Of a DNA stretch of 64,000 nt, positions 13,301-24,400 are shown one piece after another (position 1 is the first letter of the stretch; each line of letters opens with the position of its first letter). The position numbers and the translations under genes were made by a program. The notes under the pieces were generated by a model. It worked only from the letters and a program-made list of their open reading frames with translations, had not been told where the DNA came from and searched no databases. The DNA comes from Streptomyces canus (GTDB lineage: Bacteria > Actinomycetota > Actinomycetes > Streptomycetales > Streptomycetaceae): positions 1,736,001 through 1,800,000 of the forward strand of contig NZ_CP107989.1 of assembly GCF_041435015.1 (NCBI RefSeq). The letters run 5' to 3'.

Positions 13301-15425
13301 TCGCCAGTACGGCCGACTCCTCGCCCGAGATCACCACCGCCTCGGGACCGTTCACCGCAGCGATGGATACGTCGTCCGTCAGCAGCTCGGCCACCTCGGC
13401 CTCAGTCGCTTGGAGGGCCACCATCGCCCCACCCGACGGCAGCCCACTCATCAGCCGACCCCGGGCAGCCACCACCTTCACGGCATCCTCGAGAGACCAG
13501 ACCCCCGCCACATGGGCGGCCGCCAGCTCACCGATCGAGTGCCCCACCAGCACCTCAGGGGTCACACCCCACGACTCCAACAGCCGGAACAGCGCCACCT
13601 CACACGCGAAAATCGCCGGCTGCGCCCACGCCGTGTCCCCCAGCACCTCCACCGGACCGTCGAACATCACCTCCCGCAACGACCCGCCAAAAGCCCCGCA
13701 CACCTCATCCAGAGCCCTCGCGAACACCGGATACGCCGCATACAACTCCCGGCCCATCCCCACCCGCTGAGAACCCTGACCGGAGAACACAAACCCGGTC
13801 CCACCGACGGCGGCCGCACCGGTCACGGGCTCATTTCCGCCATCGATCACCACGGCCCGATGCTCGAACACGGACCGAGTCGAGACCAGCGACCATCCGA
13901 CATCCACGGGATCCAGGTCGGCAGCCCACTCCGACAGCCGACCCAGCTGCCCCCGCAACGCCTCGGCCGTCCGCCCCGACACCACCCATGGAACGACCGG
14001 GACGGAAACAGCAGACTGCGGCTCAGCCGCCTGCTCCTCGGGCGCCTCCTCCACAATCACATGCGCGTTCGTCCCACTGATCCCGAACGACGAGACCCCG
14101 GCCCGCCGCAGCCGCCCCTCCTCAGACGCCCACTCCCGCGCCTCCCGCAACAACTCCACCGCACCCGACGCCCAGTCCACCTGCGCCGTCGGCTCATCCA
14201 CATGCAGCGTCTTCGGCAACAGCCCCCGCTGCAGCGCCATCACCATCTTGATCACACCGGCCACACCCGCAGCCGCCTGTGTGTGACCGATGTTCGACTT
14301 CAACGAACCCAGCCACAGGGGGCGTTCGGTATCCCGGCCCTGCCCGTACGTCGCCAGCAGCGCCTGCGCCTCGATCGGATCCCCGAGTCGCGTCCCCGTG
14401 CCGTGAGCCTCCACCGCGTCCACATCCGCCGTCGACAACCCGGCACTCTCCAGAGCCGCACGGATCACCCGCTGCTGCGACGGACCGTTCGGCGCCGTCA
14501 GCCCGTTGCTCGCCCCGTCCTGGTTGACCGCACTCCCCCGCACCACCGCCAACACCTGGCGCCCGTTTTCCCGGGCTTCGGAGAGCCGCTCCACCACCAG
14601 GACGCCCACGCCTTCGCCCCATCCGACCCCGTCGGCCGCCGAGGCGAAGGACTTCGAGCGTCCGTCGGGTGCCAGGCCGCGCTGTCTGCTGAACTCCATC
14701 AGGACGCCGGGCGCGGCCATCACCGCCACACCGCCCACCAGCGCGCGGTCGCAGTCGCCGGCGCGCAGGGCCTGAGCGGCCAGGTGCAGGGCGACCAGGG
14801 ACGACGAGCACGCCGTGTCCAACGTCACCGCCGGGCCCTCCAGGCCGAGGATGTAGGCGATCCGGCCCGACATCACACTGGGGGTGTTACCGGTCATGAG
14901 GTAGCCGGCCACCTCGTCGGGCGCCTGGGTCAGGGGTGGGGCGTAGTCCCAGGTGTTGGAGCCGACGAAGACGCCGGTGCGGCTGCCCCGCAGTTTCTGC
15001 GGGTCGAGGCCCGCGCGTTCCAGCGCCTCCCACGAGGTTTCGAGGAGGAGCCGCTGCTGGGGGTCCATGGCCTGGGCCTCGCGCGGGGAGATACCGAAGA
15101 ACGCGGCGTCGAACGCGCCGAGGTCGTCCAGGAAGGCTGCCTCGCGGGTGCCGATGGAGCCGGGCCGGGTGAGCTCGGGGTCGTAGAGGTCGTCGATGTT
15201 CCAGCCGCGGTCGGCGGGGATCGGGGCGACCGCGTCCGTGCCGGTGGAGACGAGCTCCCAGAGCGCCTCGGGGGTGCGGACGCCGTGCGGGAACCGGCAG
15301 GCCATCGCGGTGATGGCGAGGGGTTCGCCGGCGCGCTCCTCCAGTTCCCGCACGCGTTCCCTCGACTGCACCAGGTCAGCCGTGACCCACTTGAGGTATT
15401 CGCGGAGCTTCTCTTCGTTGTCCAT
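4332..15425 (-). CDS. Type I PKS IV: modules 7 and 8 (KS-AT-DH-ER-KR-ACP; KS-AT-KR-ACP)
   Basis: The protein has 3697 residues and two modules. Module 7: docking helix 1-32, KS 34-460 (Cys206), malonyl AT (GHSIGE Ser630, HAFH 727-730), DH 880-1160 (His916, Asp1086), ER about 1385-1700 ([13 protein letters not shown] with Tyr1437; NADPH loop [11 protein letters not shown] from 1527), KR about 1712-1890 (LDD 1804-1806, Ser1848, Tyr1861, Asn1865), ACP Ser2028. It is the only fully reducing module, so C7 becomes a methylene. Module 8: KS (Cys2260), methylmalonyl AT (GHSQGE Ser2707, YASH 2807-2810), KR about 3248-3430 (Trp3390, Tyr3398, Gln three residues before Tyr), ACP Ser3567. By the established KR fingerprints the Trp without LDD marks A-type (A1), giving the C5 hydroxyl next to a C4 methyl. 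The C-terminal docking tail ends [19 protein letters not shown] at 15425 is preceded by GGAG at a rather long spacing. The stop overlaps the PKS V start. Confidence 0.97.
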   Translation of the reverse strand: MDNEEKLREYLKWVTADLVQSRERVRELEERAGEPLAITAMACRFPHGVRTPEALWELVSTGTDAVAPIPADRGWNIDDLYDPELTRPGSIGTREAAFLDDLGAFDAAFFGISPREAQAMDPQQRLLLETSWEALERAGLDPQKLRGSRTGVFVGSNTWDYAPPLTQAPDEVAGYLMTGNTPSVMSGRIAYILGLEGPAVTLDTACSSSLVALHLAAQALRAGDCDRALVGGVAVMAAPGVLMEFSRQRGLAPDGRSKSFASAADGVGWGEGVGVLVVERLSEARENGRQVLAVVRGSAVNQDGASNGLTAPNGPSQQRVIRAALESAGLSTADVDAVEAHGTGTRLGDPIEAQALLATYGQGRDTERPLWLGSLKSNIGHTQAAAGVAGVIKMVMALQRGLLPKTLHVDEPTAQVDWASGAVELLREAREWASEEGRLRRAGVSSFGISGTNAHVIVEEAPEEQAAEPQSAVSVPVVPWVVSGRTAEALRGQLGRLSEWAADLDPVDVGWSLVSTRSVFEHRAVVIDGGNEPVTGAAAVGGTGFVFSGQGSQRVGMGRELYAAYPVFARALDEVCGAFGGSLREVMFDGPVEVLGDTAWAQPAIFACEVALFRLLESWGVTPEVLVGHSIGELAAAHVAGVWSLEDAVKVVAARGRLMSGLPSGGAMVALQATEAEVAELLTDDVSIAAVNGPEAVVISGEESAVLAIAARFEAEGRKVKRLSVSHAFHSPLMEPMLEDFRQVLAQVAFHEPQLTLTSPVTDPEYWVRHVRDTVRFHDDVEAAREAGVVRFVEVGPDAALSPLVLGCTPMLRRNRDEPQTAVKALAALWTTGASVDWEVLFENSGARTVDLPTYAFQRDRYWLEPATPTAGDVSSAGLGIAAHPLLGAAIHLAEGDGLILTGRLSRRSHPWLTDHTVLDTVLLPGTAFLELAVWAGDQVGAPTVEELTLHHPLVLPERDAVQLQVVVGHQDDFGRRALSIHARPEPSEAGGEKPWQEHATGVLTTERTSPSSLAVTRTWPPADATPVDVADLYDRFANVGFAYGPAFQGLRGVWRRGEELFAEVALPTEASGDAVAFALHPALLDAALHAVGAGGLLGAENTSGRLPFSWSGVEMRAWGASSLRVHLMRTGDDSLALAVADTSGQLVATADALVLRPMTAERLRADGRRNLDALFRVEWVEQPLPAPAGTLTWALVAADGTPYAEQALAAGAAATYTGLDELAAAVGAGTPLPDLVVVPSIGAPTGADDQPGFDTATAADDRLPDLAHAITHRALHLAQTWITDERFAGARLLLLSRRAVAARPGEQVTGQVHAAARGLVRSAGVENPGRFLLVDVDEPADAWPRLAALADGDETEWAVRGADVLVPRLARTSAGLEVPDGQPWRLETLGRGTLDGNLALAPYPEAGRSLAEGEVRVGMRAGGLNFRDVLIALGMYPGEARVGAEGAGVVLEVGPGVSGIAPGDRVMGLFYGVLGPVAVTDRRLLVRIPDGWSFTDAAAVPVVFLTAYYGLVDLVDLKAGESVLVHAAAGGVGMAAVQLARHLGAEVFATASPGKWDTVRSLGIPDDHLASSRTLDFGRRFAEVTAGRGMDVVLNSLAKEYVDTSAALLPRGGRFLEMGKTDIRRPEEVTAAHPGVRYQAFDMLEAGPDRIGEMLTALVDLFESGALRPLPVTTWDARAADEAFRFIGQARHIGKVVLTVPQTEPQDAAADGTVLVTGAGGALGGLIARHLVTRHGVRRLVLAGRRGSRTPGVDRLLAELSELGAHADVVACDVSDRDALARLLDTITENSTLHGVIHAAGVLDDGIIASLTPERVDTVLRPKADAAWHLHDLTRGLDLAHFVVFASAAATFGAAGQAGYCAANTFLDALAEHRRALGLPAVSMAWGLWGQPGGMAASLGDVDRRRMAGGGLVPLTEADGLALFDAALEHGAPTLVPARLDLAGLRRRGGAVPPLLRGLVRATAPRAQDGADTPATGLRRRLHGRSEDEQLRIVLDLVRAQASAVLGHGSPDAVEAGRAFQEMGFDSLTAVELRNRLNTEIGVRLPATLVFDHPTPRALAARIVADVSGELPGTTAPAPAVTADSQEPLAVVGIACRFPGGVDSPEDLWELVLSGGDGMSGFPADRGWDPIGLYDPDPDRQGTTYARHGGFLHDAAGFDAAFFGISPREAVAMDPQQRLLLETSWEALERAGLDPATLRGSRTGVFVGASGQTYSSLLARAADNYEGYLLTGSTGSVLSGRLAYTFGLEGPAVTVDTACSSSLVALHLAGQALRTGECELALVGGVAVLSTPDLFVEFSRQRGLSPDGRCKAFADTADGTAWAEGVGMVVVERLSDARRNGHRVLAVVRGSAVNQDGASNGLSAPNGPSQQRVIRQALANAGVRAADVDLVEAHGTGTRLGDPIEAQALLATYGQERDDQQPLWIGSLKSNIGHTQAAAGVAGLIKTVMALRHGVLPRTLHVDRLTQEVDWDSGNVHVLTEARPWPELGRLRRAAVSAFGVSGTNAHVVVEQFPEADSASGDTQAAPVVPWALTARSATALRGQAQLLLSSPAARELPHQDTGLALATTRSAHEHRAVVVGTDRDELLSGLLAVAQGGTTAHTVTGATGTDDRPVFVFPGQGGQWVGMAVELLDSSPVFAARFAECAEALDPFTDWSLFDVVRGAESAPGLDRVDVVQPVLFAVMVSLAALWESLGVTPAAVIGHSQGEIAAACVAGALSLQDAARVVALRSQAILALTGRGGMLSVPLPVAEVRKRVAAREGAISVAAVNGPSSTVVCGDTAALDELFGVLEDEGVRVRRIPVDYASHSAHVEAIEVQLADLLAPIEPQASAVPFYSTVTGGLIDTTTMDAGYWYTNLRQTVRFEDTVRALLADGFRLFVEASPHPVLAVALAETFQATETEAVTVGSLRRDEGGLRRFLLSAAEAYAHGAPVRWHTLFDGADASRVDLPTYAFQHERYWPALAASAPSGTAVFEDTADFWGAVDAGDLGAVSGVLGVGGSDRLDAVVAALAAWRRQRRQQVELDSRRYRVTWRAMRDRAASRPAGRWLVVVPGHAVADVWADAVVEELTAGGADVRVVDSHRADGDRAVLGRLIGEAVGGEEIQGVLALTALDEREHPEYPVLTSGAVDTVLLAQALGDVGQGARLWCVTSGAVSVDAGDVLTSPAQSLVWGLGRTAVLEAPERWGGLVDVPAVPSPRAVGRLLGVLGEAHAHGEDQLAIREGGVLVRRLCRSPRPQRARTPWTPKGTVLITGGTGAIGGHVARWAARGGAEHVVLAGRSGANAPGASALAAEVKALGARVTLVACDVTDRSALEDLLKGLAASGDGVRAVFHAAGTAENVPFADLTAEQIAAALAAKVAGARHLDELLKPDALDAFVLFSSIAGVWGSGGQAAYAAGNAYLDALAQARRAAGGRATAVAWGAWDAQGGMLDEERAEQLARGGVVVMAPQPAITALETAVGDDETTLVVADMAWDRFLPAFTLHRPSPLLADLPETAALTAREAANPPATDTATITARLAGLQPTEQRTVLLDLVRAEAATVLGHTSHTAIDPDRAFHDLGFDSLTAIELRNRLKTATGLNLPPTVIFDHPTTTTLTQHLHGALGGAADPASDDPLAGLDRLENVLLTAPSDYWDRQQATERLRDFLDRIAVLADSHDASPVGPDEDDDAAERIEAATDDEIFDFINQELGRDQ

Positions 15426-15455
15426 CTGCGTTGCCGCTCCATCCAGCAGTGTGCG

Positions 15456-15480
15456 TGCTCTGCCTGCTCTGCCTGCTCTG
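15456..15480. repeat. 9-bp tandem repeat in the gap before PKS IV
   Basis: In the 65-bp gap between PKS III and PKS IV, the unit TGCTCTGCC is repeated about 2.8 times (15456-15464, 15465-15473, then a degenerate third copy). It lies just upstream, in the reading sense, of the PKS IV ribosome site. It could be slippage-generated or a weak mRNA spacer. No terminator-like hairpin is seen in the gap, so read-through from PKS III is expected. Confidence 0.8.
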
Positions 15481-15490
15481 TGGCGCCTTA

Positions 15491-18400
15491 CTAGGACTTG
15501 CCGAGCTCCTTGTTGATGAAGTCGAAGATCTCGTCGTCCGAGGCGGACTCGATCTTCTGTGCGGAGGCCGCGCCTGGGCCGGTGGCGGCCGGGGCGCCGC
15601 CGACCGCGGCGAGGACCTCGCGGGCCCGCGCGGCCACCCGGGCCGTTTCGCCGTCCGTCGGTGCCAGGGCCGCGAGGGCAGCTTCGAGGGCGTCGAGTCC
15701 CGCGAGGACGGAGTCGACGGTCGTCTCCTGCGCCGGGGCCAGCTGTTCCCCCAAGTAGGCGGCCAGGGTCGCGGGTGTCGGATAATCGAAGACCAGAGTG
15801 GCGGGCAGCCTGAGGCCCGTCGCCGCGTTGAGCCGATTCCGAAGCTCGACAGCGATCAAGGAGTCGAAGCCCAGTTCCTTGAAGGCACGTTCCGGGGCGA
15901 TCTCGGCGGCCGACGCGTGGCCGAGGGCGGTGGCCACATGGGTGCGGACCAGGGTGGTCAGGAGCTGGTTCTGCTCGGCGGGGGCGAGGCCGGCGAGCCG
16001 GGCGCCGAGCCCGTCGGGGCCGTCCCCGGGCGCCGTCTGTGCCGTCGTTCCGGCGGGTGTCCTGGCCGCGGCCGTCCGCAGGGCCCGTACGTCGGGCAGG
16101 TCACGGATGATCGGGCGGGCCCGGCCGCCGTGCACCTCGGCGACGAAGCGGCGCCAGTCGACGTCGATGACGGTGAGGAACGGCTCGTCCGCGAGCAGGG
16201 AGCGAGCCATGACGTCGACGGCGGTGCCGGGGTCCATCGGTCGGATGCCGCGTCGTTTGATGCGGGCCTCGTTGGATCCGAGGGTGGCCATGCCGTCGCC
16301 GCCCCACATGCCCCAGCCGAAGGAGGCGCCGACGCGTCCTTCGGCGCGCCGCTGCTGGACGAGGGTGTCGAGGAAGGTGTTCCCGGCGGCGTAGGCGGCC
16401 TGGCCCGCGGAGCCGAGGACGCCGGACACGGAGGAGAACAGGACGAACGCCGACAGATCGAGATGGGCGGTGAGTTCGTGCAGGTTGAGCGCCGCGTCGA
16501 TCTTCGGCCGGAGGACGGCGTCCATGTTCTCAACGGTGAGGCCGTCGACGATGCCGTCGCGGGAGACGCCGGCGGTGTGGATGACGGCGTCGAGCGGGCT
16601 GTCGCCGGGCAAGGAGTCGAGCAGCTCGGCGAGTTGGGCGCGGTCGGCGACGTCACACTTGGCGATGGTGACCTGCGCGCCGAGCGCGGTCAGCTCGGCC
16701 TCCAGCTCGTCCGCGCCGGCCGCGTCGCGTCCGCTGCGGCTGGTCAGGATCAGGTGGTCGGCTCCTTCCTCGGCGAGCCAGCGGGCCACGTGTCCGCCGA
16801 GGGCGCCGGTGCCGCCGGTGACGAGCACGGTGCCGGCCGGCTTCCACGGCCGTTTTGATGACGGCTCGGGGCGCGGAGCACGCTGGAGGCGTCGTACGAG
16901 GACGCCCGTGTCGCGCACGGCCAGTTGGTCTTCGTCGCGGTCGGCCGCCAGCACGTCGGCGAGACGGCCGACCGCGCGTTCGCCGGTCGTGGCGGGGACG
17001 TCGACGAGGCCGCCCCACTGCTTGGGCTGTTCAAGGGCGATGACCCGGCCCAGGCCCCAGACGGCGGACTGCAGGACGTGGTCGACGGGGTCGGTGTCGG
17101 TGGCCTGCACCGCGTCCTGGGTGGCGATCCACAAGGGTGCCTCGATGCCCGCGGTGTCCATGGCCTGGACGGTGGTGACGGTGTGTGCGAGGCCCAGCGG
17201 GACCGACGGGTGGTCGGGGTGCATGCGTTCGTCCAGGGCGAGCCAGGACAGCACCCCGGCGACGGGTCCGCCGATTCCGTCGTCCCCGGCGGCCCCGGTG
17301 AGGCGGTCGGCAAGGGCGGCTCGGTCGGCGGCCAGGGCGTCGTCGACGAGGACGGTGGTCACCCGGGCGCCGCGCGTCCGGAGGGCCTGGGCGCTCGCGG
17401 TGATCCACGAATCGTCGGCCTGCCCGGCCGGCACGACGAGCAGCCAGCTGCCGCTGAGGGCCGCGTCGGGGGTGTCGGTGATCCGGGTCCAGTCGATGCG
17501 GTAGCGCCAGGAGTCCTCGGCGGCGGCGCTCTCACCGAGGGCCTTCTTGACCTCTTCGAGCTGGTCGGTGGAGAGCGGTCGCGCGGCCAGCGAGTCGACG
17601 GTGGCGACGGGCGCCCCGGTGGCGTCGGCGACGGTCACGGTGACGATGTCCTCGCCGCTGCGCCGGAACCGAACGCGCAGGGCGTCGGCTCCGGTGGCGT
17701 GCGTCCGTACACCGTTCCAGGAGAACGGCAGGACAGCGGTCTCTGTGTCGCCGTGGTAGCCGAGGACGGTGGCGTGCAGCGCTGCGTCCAGGAGGGCGGG
17801 GTGCAGTTCGAAGGCGTCGGCCTGGGAGGCGTACTCCTCGGGCAGGGCGACCTCGGTGAACACTTCCTCGCCCCGGCGCCAGGCGCGCCGTAGCCCCTGG
17901 AAGGCGGGGCCGTAGCCGTAGCCGAGGTCCGCGAACCAGTCGTAGACGCCCTGGACGTCGAGTTCCTCGGCGTCGGCGGGCGGCCAGGCGGTGAGGTGCT
18001 GGTCGGCGGTGATCGGCGGCGCGGCGCCCGCTGCGGTGAGGAAGCCCATGGCGTGCCGGGTCCAGGGCCGGTCCGGCGGCTCTTCGGCCGCCGTGCCGGA
18101 CTCCGGGCCGACGGCGGGTTCGGTGCGTGAGTAGACGCCGATCTCGCACCGGCCGGTGTCGTCGCGTCCGCCGACCACGACCTGCACCTGTACGGCGCCG
18201 TCCGCCGGCAGGACCAGCGGGGCGTGCAGCGTGAGTTCGTCGATGCCGTCGGCTCCGACGCGCCTGGCCGCGTACTGGGCGAGTTCCACGAATCCGGTGC
18301 CGGGCAGCAGGACGGTGTCGAGGACCGCGTGGTCCGCGAGCCAGGGCTGCGTCGCTGTGGACAGCCGCCCGGTGAACACCGCGCCTGCGCCGTCGGCGAG

Positions 18401-21400
18401 TTCGACCACCGCGCCGAGCAGCGGATGGTCCGCCCCACCGATGCCCACCTCGGCGACCTGACCGCTGTGCCGCCGGGCCGGCGGACGCAGCCAGTAGCTG
18501 CGGCGCTGGAACGGGTAGGTGGGCAGATCCACCGTGTGCGCGGACGTCCCGGCGAAGACCGCCTCCCAGTCCACCGGTACGCCGCTGACGTGCAGTTCGG
18601 CCAGGGACAACAGCACGCGGTCGAGGCCGCCTTCGTCGCGCCGCAGCGAACCGGTCACCACCAGGTCGTGGCCCACGGTGTCCGCGGTCTCCAGGAGCCC
18701 CATGGCGAGGACGGGGTGGGGGCTGGATTCGACGAAGGCCCGGTAGCCGTCGGTGAGGAGGGCGCGGACGGTGTCTTCGAAGAGGACCGTCCGGCGGAGG
18801 TTGGTGTACCAGTAGCCCGCGTCCATCGTCGCCGTGTCGATCAGGCCGCCGGTCACCGTCGAGTAGAAGGGAACCCGCGACGTACGCGCCTCGATGGGAG
18901 CCAGCAGACCAGCCACCTCACCCTCGATCGCCTCCACATGAACGGAATGCGAGGCGTAGTCCACCGGAACACGACGGACCCGCACACCCTCGCCCTCCAG
19001 CACGGCGAAAAGCTCGTCCAGCGCCCAGGCGTCTCCCGAGACCACCGTCGAGGACGGACCGTTGACCGCAGCCACCGAGATCGCACCCTCCCAGGCCGCG
19101 ACCCGCTCCCGCACCACAGCCACCGGCAGCGGCACCGACAACATCCCGCCCCGACCCGACAAAGCCAGGATCGCCTGACTGCGCAACGCCACCACCCGCG
19201 CCGCATCCCCCAGCGACAACGCCCCCGCCACACACGCAGCCGCGATCTCCCCCTGCGAATGCCCCACCACCGCAGCCGGCGTCACACCGAGCGACTCCCA
19301 CAACGCCGCCAACGACACCATCACCGCGAACAACACCGGCTGCACCACATCCACCCGGTCAAAACCAGGCGCACCCTCCACCCCCCGCACCACATCCAAC
19401 AACGACCAGTCGGTGAACGGGTCCAGCGCCTCCGCACACTCCGCAAAGCGAGCGGCGAACACCGGCGAGGAGTCGAGGAGCTCCACCGCCATCCCCACCC
19501 ACTGACCCCCCTGACCAGGGAAGACGAAGACAGGTCGGGTGGCGCGCCCCTGGACTGTCGCGGTTCCCGTCACCACGTTCGGTGTGGGTTCGCCGGTGGC
19601 GAGTGCGGTGAGTGCGGTGAGGAGGTCGTCGTGGTCGCGGCCCACGACGACGGCGCGCTCCTCGAAGAGGGAGCGGTGGCGTACGAGGGTGAGGCCGACG
19701 TCGGCCGCGGGGGTGCCCGTGGCCAGCAGAGTGCGCAGGCGCTGGGCCTGAGTGCGCAGGGCGGCCTCGGATCGGGCGGACACGACGAGCGGGATTGCCG
19801 GAGGTGCGGCGGAAGCCTCGGCCGACTCAAGCGCATCGGCGGACTCAAGCGCATCCGCGGACTCAGGCGCATCGGCCGGCTCCGGCGCCTGTCCGATGAC
19901 GACGTGGGCGTTGGTCCCGCTCACGCCGAAGGACGAGATTCCCGCGCGGCGCGGGCGGTCCGGGCCGGACTCGGGCCAGGGACGGTTCTCGGAGAGCAGT
20001 TCCACCGCGCCGGCCGTCCAGTCGACCTGTGGCGTGGGCTCGCTCACGTGCAGGGTCTGTGGCAGCACTCCGTGGCGCAGGGCCATGACCATCTTGATGA
20101 CGCCGGCGACTCCGGCGGCGGCCTGGGTGTGCCCGATGTTGGACTTCAACGAGCCAAGCCACATCGGCCGTTCGGCATCCCGGCCCTGTCCGTAGGTGGC
20201 GAGGAGTGCCTGGGCCTCGATCGGGTCGCCCAGTCTCGTCCCCGTGCCGTGCGCCTCGACGGCGTCCACGTCGGCGGGTGACAGGCCCGCGCTCGCCAAG
20301 GCCTCCCGGATGACGCGCTGTTGGGACGGTCCATTGGGTGCGGTCAGGCCGTTGCTCGCGCCGTCCTGATTCACCGCGCTGCCCTCGACGACGGCCAGGA
20401 CATGGTGTCCCTTGCGCCGGGCGGCGGAGAGCCGTTCGACGACGAGGACGCCCACACCCTCCGCCCAGCCGGTGCCGTCCGCGCCGGCGGAGAACGCCTT
20501 GCAGCGGCCGTCGGGCGACAGACCGCGCTGCCGGCTGAACTCGACGAACAGGGTGGGGGTCGCCATGAGGGCGGCGCCGCCGACGAGCGCGAGGTCGCAT
20601 TCGCCGTCGCGCACGGAGCGGGCGGCCAGGTGCAGGGCGACCAGGGAGGAGGAGCAGGCCGTGTCCACGGTGACCGCCGAGCCCTCCAGGCCGAACGCGT
20701 AGGCGAGGCGGCCGGAGATGACGCTGGCCGAGCCGCCGGTCAGCAGATAGCCCTCGTAGTCCTGCGGGACCTCGGCGAGGAGGGCCGCGTAGTCCTGGCC
20801 GTTGGCGCCGATGAACACGCCGGTGCGGGAGCCGTGCAGCGCGGCCGGGTCGATGCCGGCCCGCTCGAACGCCTCCCAGGACGTCTCCAACAGCAGCCGC
20901 TGCTGCGGGTCCATGCCGAGGGCTTCACGCGGCGAGATTCCGAAGAACCCGGCGTCGAACTGGTCGAGGTCGTGCAGGAAGCCGCCGTAGCGGGTGTAGG
21001 TCTTGCCCGTGCGCTCGGGGTCGGGGTCGTAGAGGCCGTCCACGTCCCAGCCGCGGTTTCCGGGGAACTCCGTGATGCCGTCGGAACCATCGGCGACCAG
21101 CCGCCACAGGTCTTCGGGGCTGGTCACCCCGCCGGGGAAGCGGCAGGCCATGCCGACGATCACAACGGGGTCGTCGGCGGTGCCGGCGACCGGGACCGGT
21201 GCCGCGGTGGTCGTCCCGCCCTGCTCCCCGAGGAGTTCGGCGGTGATCCGGGCGGCCATCACCTGCGGGGTCGGGTAGTCGAAGACGAGGGTGGCGGGCA
21301 GGCGCAGACCGGTCTCGGCGTTGAGCCGGTTGCGCAGTTCGACGGCCATGAGGGAGTCGAAGCCCATCTCCTGGAAAGCGCGGCCCGCCTCGACCGCGTC

Positions 21401-24400
21401 CACGGAGCCGTGGCCCAGCACGTCGGCGACATGCCGGCCGACCAGGGTGAGGGCGGCGGCCTCGCGGTCGTCGGCGGGCAGGGCGGCCAGCCGGTCGCGC
21501 AGGGTGCGGGCCGCGTCGGCGCCCGCGGCGAGCACGGCACGCCGAGCGGGCCGTACGAGGGACCGCAGCAGGGCGGGCACCTCGCCGGAGCGCCGGAGCG
21601 CGGCCAGGTCGAGCCGGGTCGGCACGACCACCGGGCGCTCCTGCCCGAGCGCGGCGTCGAAGAGGGCGAGCGCCTCCTCGGTGGGCAGTGCGGTCATGCC
21701 ACCGCGCGCGGCGCGCCGCAGATCGGCGTCGCCGAGGTGTCCGGTGATGGCGCTGGCCTGCTGCCACAGACCCCAGGCGAGCGAGACGGCCGGGAGCCCC
21801 TGGGCGGCGCGCTGCTGGGCGAGGGCGTCCAGGCAGGCGTTGGCCGCCGCGTAGCCGGCCTGACCGGCTCCGCCGAAGGCCGCGGCCGCCGACGAGAACA
21901 GCACGAACGCCGCCAGGTCGGCCTCCCGCGTCAGCTCGTGCAGGATGCGGGCGGCGTCAGCCTTGGGCCGCAGGACGGCGTCGACGCGCTCGGGGCTCTG
22001 CGCGGCGAACACACCGTCGTCCACGACGCCTGCGGTGTGTACGACGGCTGTGAGTGGCGCCGAGTCGGGGATCGCGGCCAGCACGGCGGCGAGCGCGTCC
22101 CGGTCCGCGGCGTCGCAGGCGACGACCTCGGCCCGCGCACCCAGCTCCCGTAGTGCCTCCACGAGTTCGGCGGCGCCGTCGGCCGCGGGACCACGTCGGC
22201 TGGTGAGCACGAGCCTGCGGACGCCGTGCCGGGCTGCGAGGTGGCGGGCGAGCAGTCCGCCGAGCATGCCGGTGCCGCCGGTGACGAGGACGGTGCCCTG
22301 CGGGTCGAGGACCGGGGCTTGGTCGCTGTGCGCGCCCGCGCGTGTCAGCCGGGGCACGAGGGTTTGACCGGAGCGGATGGCGGCCTGGGGTTCGTCAATG
22401 GCGATCAGGGCCGCGAGCGCGCGGGCCACGCCCGGGTTGGCGTCGCCGTCCGGTGCTCCGCTCTCGCTGTCGACGAGCACGATCCGGCCGGGGTGCTCCG
22501 TCTGTGCCGTCCGCAGCAGACCGTGGACGGCCGCGCCCGGCAGGTCGGTGACGTTCTCGCCCGGTCGGGCGCACAGGGCACCCCGGGTGAGCACCACCAG
22601 CGTGGTCGTGGCGAACCGCTCGTCGGCGAGCCAGTCCTGGACGAACTCCAGCGTCCGGTGCAGGGCCGCGCGCACCGCGTCCCGTTCCGCGGCGCCGGCC
22701 TCCGTACGGCAGGTGAACACCACCGCTCCGGGAACGGTCTCACCGCGGTCCAGGTCGGCGCGCAGGGCATCAAGACCGTCGTACGTCGCCGTCGTGGCGC
22801 CCTGCTCGGCCAGCGCGGCCGCGAGGAGGTGCCCGCCCCGGTGGGACTGATCGTCGGCGAGGACCGCCCACGTGGCCGCGGGGACCTCGGGCTCGCGGGA
22901 GGTAAGGGGTGACCAGTCGACGTGGAACAGGGCCTCGTCGCCGCGCGGGCGGGCCGTAGCGAGCTGCTCGCCGGTGACCGCCCGCAGCAGCAGCGACCCC
23001 ACGGTCGCGACGGGCTGTCCGGAGGGTGCGGACGCGGTGAGCCGCAGGGTGTCGGCTCCGGTGCGGGTCAGCCGCACCCGCAGCGCGGAGGCGCCGGACG
23101 CGTGGAGCGTCACCTGTCCCCAGGCAAACGGCAGCCGCGCCCGGGCCTCGCTGTCGCCGAGCAGCCCGCTCAGCCCGACGGCGTGCAGGGCCGCGTCGAG
23201 GAGGGCCGGGTGGACGGCGAACTCGCCGGTTTTCCGGGCGGCTTCGGCGGGCAGCTCGACGTCGGCGAAGACCTCGTCGTCGCTTCGCCAGACGGCTCGC
23301 AGCCCCTGGAAGGCAGGGCCGTAGTCGTGGCCCTCCCCGGCGAGACGCTCGTAGTAACCCTGGGTGGAGACGGCCGTCGCTCCGGTCGGCGGCCAGGACG
23401 TGGCGACGTCATGGTCGCCCGACTCGGTGGACCGGCCTCGGTGGCGGGGTCCCGCCTCTGCGTCGTCTGCGCCCTCGTCCTGAGGGACGAGCGCGCCGGA
23501 GGCGTGCCGGGTCCAGGGCTCCTCCGTGCCGTCGACCGGGTCGAGGCGCGAGTGGATCCCTATCTCACGTCGCCCGGTCTCATCGGGGGCGCCGACGGTC
23601 ACCTGGAGCTGGAGGGCGCCCTGGTCGGGGAGGATCAACGGGGCCTGGAGGGTGAGTTCCTCGACGGTGGGGGCGCCGACCTGGTCCCCCGCCCACACGG
23701 CCAGCTCCAGGAAGGCGGTGCCGGGGAGCAGGACCGTGTCCAGGATCGCGTGATCGGTCAGCCAGGGATGCGAGCGGCGGGAAAGACGGCCGGTGAGGAT
23801 CAGGCCGTCGCCTTCGGCGAGGTGGATGGCGGCACCGAGGAGGGGGTGCGCGGCGATGCCCAGGCCGGCGGAGGATACGTCGCCTGCGGTGGGGGTGGCG
23901 GGTTCCAGCCAGTAGCGGTCGCGTTGGAAGGCGTAGGTGGGCAGGTCGACGGTTCGGGCGCCTGAATTCTCGAACAGCACCTCCCAGTCGACGGAAGCCC
24001 CGGTGGTCCACAGCGCGGCGAGAGCCTTGACGGCGGTCTGGGGTTCGTCGCGGTTGCGGCGCAGCATCGGCGTGCAGCCCAGGACCAAGGGGGAGAGCGC
24101 CGCGTCCGGGCCCACCTCGACGAAACGCACCACACCTGCCTCGCGGGCGGCTTCGACGTCGTCGTGGAAGCGAACAGTGTCGCGCACATGCCGTACCCAG
24201 TACTCCGGATCGGTCACCTCCTTGACAAGCGTGAGCTGCGGCTCGTGGAAGGTGACCTGGGCCAGGACCTGACGGAAATCCTCCAGCATCGGCTCCATCA
24301 ACGGCGAGTGAAAAGCGTGACTGACCGACAGCCGCTTCACCTTCCGGCCCTCAGCCTCGAAACGAGCGGCGATCGCCACAACGGCCGACTCCTCGCCCGA

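Noticed and set aside
13100..14550. Repeated AT/KS blocks considered as insertion sequences or mobile elements
   Set aside because: The repeats keep the PKS frame and domain order, have no terminal inverted repeats and encode no transposase. They are module paralogues.
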